A stretch of DNA of 64,000 bases. Source: Carposina sasakii. Its lineage: Eukaryota > Arthropoda > Insecta > Lepidoptera > Carposinidae. The notes beneath the pieces were generated by a model. That model was not told where the DNA came from and made no database searches. It saw only the letters and a program-made list of their open reading frames with translations. Shown piece by piece: positions 56,401-64,000 of this stretch; positions within the stretch are counted from its first letter, which is position 1; every line of letters starts with the position of its first letter. Location: the NCBI GenBank assembly GCA_014607495.2, contig CP053154.1, positions 620,001-684,000 of the forward strand, given 5' to 3'. A program made the translations under genes and the position numbers.

Positions 56401-59400
56401 AATTTATATGTACATACACGGACTTGACGGCATTACAGCGATAGCAAGGTGCCGTCAAGTGTAGGAGAAAATAAAAGGAAAAGAGAACAGAACGAATAAA
56501 CAGTGAAATAGAAATAGTAAATTTCAAAATAATAACAAAAAACAGTGATAACAAATACACTACCGGTCGTGTCATTTTATATGTATGTGGTGATATGTAT
56601 GTTTTCTATATTTTCTTCTGTGATGACACAGATACGTAATTTCCTGACGGACGGAGTATCACATACAGAATATTGATTACCCCAATTATGTATGTGTTAC
56701 CATAGATTACCCAGGTACATAATTATAATAATACTAGCTTTTTTGATGCAGCACAGTAATATTAGCAAACAGACATTTAGGTGCCATTGGACTCTGCTCT
56801 GCCGGTATCATAACTCAAAGTCCATGGAAGTTTCAACATTAAAGTTAATAGAAAAATGGCGATAGATTACTTTTGTCAATGTATTGCTCAGGATTAGATA
56901 CTTTACATTACACTTCAAAAACTTGGGCCAGTTCTCATATGTACACGTCTGCAAAGGAGGATTACACCTATTGGCCTGACGATGGTTTTTGTGATGATTG
57001 ACGATTTGAAAGTATTAGCTTAATGGTTTACAGTTTAAACCATCTCGTGATTACGATCGAATTGTAATAACGAGCTTGTACAGAATGTATTAAGTATTAC
57101 TTACAATACGGGTTTTAATACTTTAAAACTGTCACAAAGCCTGTAATGTCATCAGAGAGGCAGCCAGTGGCCGTGAAAAAAAACCTAAATCTAAGAGTTT
57201 CGAAAGACCATTTCGCCGACCACATAAACAAATGAATAGACGCATGAAGATGATAATGTGAAATTACGCCGCCCCATAAACAATGGAATAGAAGCATGAA
57301 GATCATGATGAAAAAATACTTGAGACTTTACGAAATATTATAGGGCATTCACAAATGCCAATACTCCAAAGAATGCACTGCCCGGACTTCCGGAGCCAAA
57401 GAGGTTAGCTTTAAAACCATTTCGATATTTGGATCATTTTGCTAACTGTCTTCATTAATATTAACCAGGTCTCAGTGAGTAAGGGGATCAGCAGCTATTC
57501 CCCGCTTCCGTTTGACGGTCCGCCAAGAATCCCAATTATTTTCCTTGTTTAGTATCCCGCAGTTTATAACGCGTAGCTCAAGATTTACATGCATTTTAGC
57601 CAATTTATTTTACAAACAAACATCATGTAGCCTCGCCGTGTTGTGGCAGATCACTCCTTTCGAATGAGGTACCTACTACCTTCAGTTATTTAAACTCAGT
57701 TAACAAAATACTAATTCGAATCTAATACTGCTGACAGTCCTGTGAAGCGTCATCATACCAATGTTTGAGTCGCACTCTACTGAGTAGCTCTCGTAGCAAA
57801 AGCTTCACCCCACCGCTTCGCCAACCAGCTCTATCCTATTTGCCTTCCAAATCCTGCCAGCCTTCCCAGAATTTGTCTCGCCATCTCTTTCTTTTTGGTC
57901 TCCTACAAAGTCAGATGGAAAATGAATTCCAATAGTCGCTTACATGTCATCCAAAATATACTTGACATATGGTTAACTATGAGTACAACATCATGTATCC
58001 ACTGGATGGATGAGTAATTGCTTATCAGCTAGTTAGTACTTGCAATGTACATCCACGTGATCAGCGCACATAGCATGGTCCTCGTAAGATTTCACACGCT
58101 TCTAAAATATTTGTATCCGTTAATGAACCCGCCAATGATTCACATGCGCAGCGTAAACAGATTCTAAATTAACCCAAATGTTTGGATCTGGCTAAGAATA
58201 GCTGCACCGATATAAGTTTACTATTTTTGGAGTTATCCAGGAATAATGAATGGCGTGTTTTTAACTATGCTGATGCGGGGCTTCACTAGAATACACTAGC
58301 TGCATCTCCTTCTGTGCATGTCGAAGAGTCGACAGTTATTATCGTTCCTAAGTAGAACGAACAACAAATTTATAATATAAAAAAGTATGTTGATTAGATA
58401 CATATCATTTTTTTTTTATTACCTAGACTGAAACCCAACTCTACTACCAATAGGTTATTATTAATTATTATAAGTCCTCCTTTTTGGATATATTTTGGAT
58501 CACATCCAAAGCTTGTGAGAGGGCCATAAAACAAAATCAAGCCTACCACTAATTACAACCACAGATCGTTCTTGCTACCATTAGAGGCTAGCATGTGGTT
58601 TGCGGTCATATTACTTGTTAAACGATGAGTTTCGCACTGATGCGGGGCTTCACTAGAATACATTACGGCTACTAGAAAACATTACTACAAGGCGATGAGC
58701 CAGCAACTTGCAAGTGATCTTTTTCATCTGGCTGTATCTTATTCGCGAACCTGCAGTTCTAGCTTTACCCCATTTTTGGTAGCACAACGGTGTCTAGTAT
58801 ATGTATAGTCACACGATGATACAAGTTAATGTCACAAGATTGTTTCATCCGTGTCACTATTACTGTAGAGACGCAGGCATGTGTCGACCTACGAAATCCA
58901 AGCCCTATCTTCATCATGGTTTTCGGTCATAACTCTCTCCTAAGGCCCACGCGCTACGAAATTAATTTTAGTACAATTATTTACAGCGTTCATCGTGGAA
59001 TTTGTTTCTGGTGTACTGAGTAAGTACAAAAATATTTTTCGTGCAAAAAACATGTGCCTACGTGATCTGAATGTATTTTTCGAAGGTGTTTTTCCGCGCC
59101 ACTTCAGGTAACGTGGGTTAGTTTCATCAGTACACTTGCACCGAAATACCCAATCGTGGGCTTAGAAGTAGCAATCCGACAGAGGTTTGTAATCGAAACA
59201 TTTCCTCCAATTGTCTAATCGCTATTAATGCAAATGTCACCACAAAGCGTGTCAATGCGAAACGATCTTTTATTGTTCATGTACCCAAGATTTTAGCTTA
59301 TGACGTTCGAGAAAGGCCTGATACTGCCCACGAAGGAAAATAAGTTGGATAATTTAATTATGAGAATAATGGGTGCTGGTCCAAGATTATGGACTGCCTA

Positions 59401-60128
59401 TCGCATGATGCCTTGACCAAAGAAAATTTGGCAACACACTTATACATGCTACTTCCATTTACATAGTTTCATTATGTTATGAGTGACCATCACTATCATG
59501 ATCTGTCAAAAAAGATAGAACAATTACGGGGGCTGGTTACAGAACTTTCCGGGCAGACATAGACAACTTCATCTATACAGGAGATTTCGATTTCTATACT
59601 TGGGTACATGCGGTATTCTGCGTATTGGGATAAATATCGGTACTGTGCAGGAACTTGGTACTATACATTTCTAAACAGAAACCTAGAAAAGGCTTGAATA
59701 TTGGGCGATATAAATTTAGCTCAAACAAACTGCTTAATATACCAAAATTCCAAAGATTCACGTGAGGTAATCTAGTGATTAGGGGAAAAATTACGTATTC
59801 TTTACATATTATATTTGTACTATATTTAGTAGGTATTACAGTATCGTTGGCCTTAGGTACACTTTGACTCGACTATTTGCGTCATTAAGGACGTGACACA
59901 CATGTAACTTGACATCACGACCACGACGACGATGGTGATGTAATGAAACGTCACAAGATTAGCTTTTGAAAGCTTACGGTCTGTATGCAGGCAGAGGCAT
60001 CGCATTCAAGAGAACGACTAACTGCGATTAACACAAAGACCACCAGTAGCTAGATAATACTACCTACTCTCTCACAATCTCCTTTATTATTGACTTTAAT
60101 GAGTTATTAGGTATAATATTTTATAATG
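56401..60128. other. Gene-free stretch with R6 copies
   Basis: R6 copies lie at 58267-58345 and 58637-58790. On the - strand at 57780-57905 a short frame (KRRWRDKFWEGWQDLE-like) suggests the very end of a LINE reverse-transcriptase frame. The remainder is AT-rich without recognised content. Confidence 0.45.
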
Positions 60129-60301
60129 TGTTGATGCGGGGCTATACAAGAATACATTAACTACATCTCCTTCCATTTATATTAATAGCTTCAACTTAGA
60201 AACTCTGGAGAATACTCTCAGGTATTTGACATAGTAACTTGGTGTTACTATCTATACTGGAACTGGGCGGGGCTGTGTATACCGATCAGAGATCAGAACT
60301 G

Positions 60302-60435
60302 TTTCTGTAGTTCAGACCATAATTAACAACAAGTGAAATATTTTATTGTAGCAGGCGTTACTATTCGGAAGTTCAAATGTTCAACAAGGGTACGCCGTAC
60401 CCGTACGTTGTTAATTATGGTCTGAACTACAGAAA
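60302..60435. repeat. Inverted repeat with 29-bp perfect arms
   Basis: The arms 60302-60330 (TTTCTGTAGTTCAGACCATA...) and 60407-60435 are exactly complementary. The loop holds 'aggcgttactattcggaagttcaaat', the same block found beside the hairpin at 6171-6324 and the element at 61690-61790. It is probably another fold-back of that family. Confidence 0.75.
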
Positions 60436-60837
60436 TCCGAACAGCCAAATCGCCAATATTTCGTGATCAAATCAGTGGTTGAGCCAATATTTAATGCTAT
60501 GACGTTGTTTCAACTAGTTTGAGAGTATATTAAAGTAGGTTAATTTGTATAGGTACTTACGTATTTATATGCAATGAGATAAAGAGTAAGTAGTCTTAGA
60601 TTTTGTACCTCTAATGTGACGCATGTTCAAAGTCTATTTGCAAACAGTTGCAATTGCAAACACAATTAAGTAATTTAAAATAAAAGAGTTTACCATATCA
60701 ACTGAGCCGAATCGAATGGGACAAAGTGAAATGTAAGCAACGTTATCGGCTATTTAAATGTTTTAATAGTTTAATATTTAAGTTTGTGCTTAGATCTGGC
60801 TTCTCGTTGCGACTGTAGTGGCTTGTGTTCGTTACTA

Positions 60838-60905
60838 TGAGTCGGCAGATCTGAGGGTCAGCGGAGGGTGTAGGGCCCGGTGGTGGGCGAACCCTCAATG
60901 GATTA
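60838..60905. repeat. Single arm of the 6171-6324 hairpin family
   Basis: It matches the right arm at 6261-6324 ('ggtcagcggagggtgtaggg', 'cccggtggtgggcga') with a few changes. No partner arm lies near it. About 60 bases further on, 'gagagttcaaatctcactcg' followed by a run of A looks like the B box and tail of a tRNA-derived SINE. Confidence 0.7.
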
Positions 60906-61689
60906 ATAGTTGATAAGTACAAAACTACGAGTAAACATACTGAAATATGGTTAGAGCGAAAGCACGGTTTGCGAGAGTTCAAATCTCACTCGGGTGAAAA
61001 AAAAAAAAATTTCTTTATTAATAATTTTTATTATACTAAATTAATATAGGATAGGGTTTTGGAGAACATGTAGTATTTACTTAACACCAAACAAGACCTG
61101 CCAAATAAACTTTCAGAAGAAGAATAACAAACTCCGACTGCAATGACGTTCAGTGCAATCACCTGAAAAACAAAATGAAACTACCTAATAAACGCAAATA
61201 AATGCACTCAAATATGTACAAAGATAACATGTCTGTCAGCGGACGCAGTGAATTCACATTTACACTAAACCGAACGATATCAAACAAAGATTTAAAGCAA
61301 AATAAACAGACGCACATGAATCTGCCAAGGGATGCCCACGCGCATTGATCTAACTAACTGATCAGAACTAATTAAAGGCCGGTTTATTTTCTAAGAATAT
61401 CGGCCGATCTAAATCGGAACGAGCCCGAAATATCGCGACCGTGATCGTGACGTGTGCAGTTTACCTTATTTAGACATTCTGTAGTTGGAATGGATTTATT
61501 ATTTCAATATTAAGATATAATAAACTTTAGTTACTTTAAGTAAGTTAACAGTGATAAGTACCTGTACCTACCTAGTTCATTAGATAGGCAAGGTAGGTAG
61601 GTACTCCACGTAATTGCCTATTACTGGAGCAGTGCTCAGAAATATTCAAAGAGCTAATAAATAATAAGTTATATAAATTAAATTGTTTT

Positions 61690-61790
61690 AGGCGTTAGGT
61701 ACAATTCGGAAGTTCAAACATTCAATAAGGGTTCTCCCACTATCGGGCTCTAGGCCGGTAGGGCCCGGTGATGGGCGAACCCTTTTTGAA
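61690..61790. repeat. Diverged fold-back element of the same family
   Basis: It begins 'aggcgttaggtacaattcgg' and then forms an imperfect hairpin from 'aagggttctcccac' to 'gtgatgggcgaaccctt', with 'gggcccggt' in the right arm. It is related to 6171-6324. Confidence 0.6.
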
Positions 61791-64000
61791 ATAATAAATT
61801 CCTACTTAGTTTCTAAATAGCTAATTAGTATAATAAGGCACATATTCCTTTTTCTGGTAGCTATTAATTTAAAATAGGTATATTTAAGCAAATAAGGGTT
61901 TTCCCGTGAAAAACACAAGAGCAAAACTAGCTTAGGTACCTAGCTACTAATGCCTAATTGCATAATCTATTATAATAATATGCCACCAAAACATAATAAT
62001 TGGGAGGTTTAGCGGGCAGCGTAATTTTCCTTAAAGATTTTCCTCAAATATGTAAGGTACAACATGACGTCACAACTCAAGGTACATACACGTTAACTAA
62101 ATAACCCTGAACTTAAGTGAATCTTGTGATAAAGCCGCCCATGTGCGCACGCGCCGCGCCGCCAACAGGATCACTGTAACCAATTTTGGAGATAAAATGA
62201 TTCATCACTTTTGACGTCACATGAGAAAATCCGATAACGGAATGAGCACGTGTGCAATGCGGATTATACAAGTTTATTTTTGTAACTTTAATAGGATGCG
62301 ATATTAAAGATTAAGTAGATTTAGATAATCCCTTTAAATAAATAGGTACCTAATTAATGCGAAAGTAATTCTGTCTGTCTTCTTACGCTACGAAAGATTT
62401 TAATTACATTAACTAAGTGTACGAATACTGGTGATGCTGAGAAATGAGATCAGACCTAAGTAACTTCATTTAAAAGGTGAAACTAAATAAAAGTTTATAC
62501 AAAAAAAGAAAAAAAAAATAACTTGTGAGCGTTAAGTGCTATTTTACAATTAAAATAATCGTTACAAATCAAGATGGAACCGTAATGATTATAGAGGTTG
62601 TTATTATTTTTTAAGAAAACCGACTAAAGCAAAACTCGAGCTTTTATTGTATATTTAAAGCTTCCAAACAAAAGCTAGATACTTGATTTTTGAAATTACG
62701 AACAGAGGATTTTTTTGCAATCCGCGCGAGCATAGTTCTGGGAGACAGCTTATACCTTTGCCAAGGCAAAGTGCGCAGTTTATCGGTGGGTAGAATCCGG
62801 AATACCATCCTTAGGGTCACTGTTCCATTCCGGTTATGGCCAATTCAGTGCGGATGGCGTCTGTTGTGCCAAAAAACAATTGGTGTCAATGTTATCTTAC
62901 TGTATTGCGCGATTCATTCAGGGTCAGTATCGTGCCTTCAGTAATCTAGTCCAGTTCTAATTTTGCGCTCATAAGCCAGTCTAGTTAACTAGCCACTTGT
63001 ACTATTTATGGGCCCAGTACCTACCAGTTAGTCAGTCCAGTGCGACTCTTTGACATTTTTGGCCACTGTCTTAAATTGCAGTCACTATTGCCAATTTGCT
63101 TAGAGTGTCCACTCTGCATGCTTCAGTTTTTATATCCTACCAACTAACTTAGGTACCTACTGCTGATCATGTTGAAATTTACCTACTCACCTTCTTCTGC
63201 TTCAGTGTATTGCAGTCCACTGCTGGACGTAGGCCTCCCCCTACTCACCTACTGGGTCCGAAATTCAGACTTATTGTATCTAGAACACACCAGAAACTAA
63301 ACGTTTGTTAAGTCTACGTGAACCATGGATATATATATATATTGAGTGAGCATTTTATTATTATGCCTTTCTGTTTGGCACACCCTTGTTAAATAATTTT
63401 ACATAAAGAGACACGAGTAGATACGACCTGTCTAACTTAGCCCTACATATCCACAGTAGAAATGAGAGAACAAGTGAAAAAATGCAGTTAGGTTGCAATA
63501 AATGCAATTTTTTTAACTCCTTTTCGTCCAAAATAATCTCTAGCGTAATGGCCTTTCCTCTATTGATCGTGATGACTATCTCCTTAGATGATCATATTTG
63601 ATCTTACAGTTCGAATTTACCTGATGACGAGAATCACGCGTAGTCGTGAGTCACACGCAGTTAAAGCCCGTACTATTTACAATATAAGATTTATAATTAC
63701 ACAGCAACGTAGTTCCTTACTCATTGCTAAACTATTTTGCTGCATTGTTATCTTTGGGAGGACGTCAAAAGGCTTACGTCTGAATCTACAGAAGTCCAGC
63801 CCCAAGTGATTGGTATGGGTAGAAGAATGGAAGGAGTTAGCTTTGGCAGTGATATTATTGTATAGACATGACATACTACATAATATAGCTTTATTTTAAA
63901 CACTTGCAACCTCATTGAACTTGAATATCTAGGTAATTCCCGTCACTCTATGGTCCAACACTCTAATTTATTTATTTATAAAATCACTGTAATTAAACCA
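61791..64000. other. Gene-free stretch to the window end
   Basis: Only an RTE tail fragment ('gcagtccactgctggacgta', near 63215) and an (AT)n run (63330-63342) were recognised. A short GC-richer piece at 62100-62170 ('gcgcacgcgccgcgccgcca') has no clear role. Open frames here are short and have no recognisable content. Confidence 0.45.

Overview
The window looks like an insect nuclear genome, almost certainly Lepidoptera: AT-rich, with small exons bounded by GT-AG introns, polyadenylation signals, tRNA-derived SINEs, and many copies of the RTE-type retroelement tail whose 'cagtccactgctggac' motif is typical of moths and butterflies. No bacterial features are present. The species cannot be told from the sequence.

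The main content (110-41864) is a cluster of eight secreted PDGF/VEGF-like (PVF) cystine-knot genes, which I assembled by hand from short exons and call PVF-A to PVF-H. A (last exon only), B, C and D are on the + strand. E, F, G and H are on the - strand. The two arms point at each other across the gene-poor stretch 18556-23806. Each complete gene has the same plan: exon 1 encodes a signal peptide and ends in phase 1; exon 2 carries the first knot cysteine; exon 3 carries the RC-x-G-x-C core and the next knot cysteine; exon 4 carries C-x5-8-EH-x2-C-x-C. The internal introns are in phases 1, 0 and 0. Products are about 151-183 residues. H has a fifth exon and a cysteine-rich basic tail like other VEGF/PVF proteins, so it is the best candidate for the ancestral member.

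Two subtypes occur. B, D, E and H have the seven-residue 'gDLPC'-type loop. C, F and G have a different, variable loop and, in F and G, a 'CFPLDV-IRKIP' ending. In every complete member both cysteines that make the inter-chain bridges in vertebrate VEGF are replaced, while the six intrachain knot cysteines remain and extra cysteines are added.

Introns and spacers are filled with mobile-element debris: MITEs with intact target-site duplications, long perfect hairpins, several repeat families ending in ACAGGGTG/CACCCTGT, SINEs, and LINE reverse-transcriptase fragments. From about 42.1 kb to 64 kb I found no convincing host gene, only decayed repeats and AT-rich DNA; this may be intergenic or part of a large intron.
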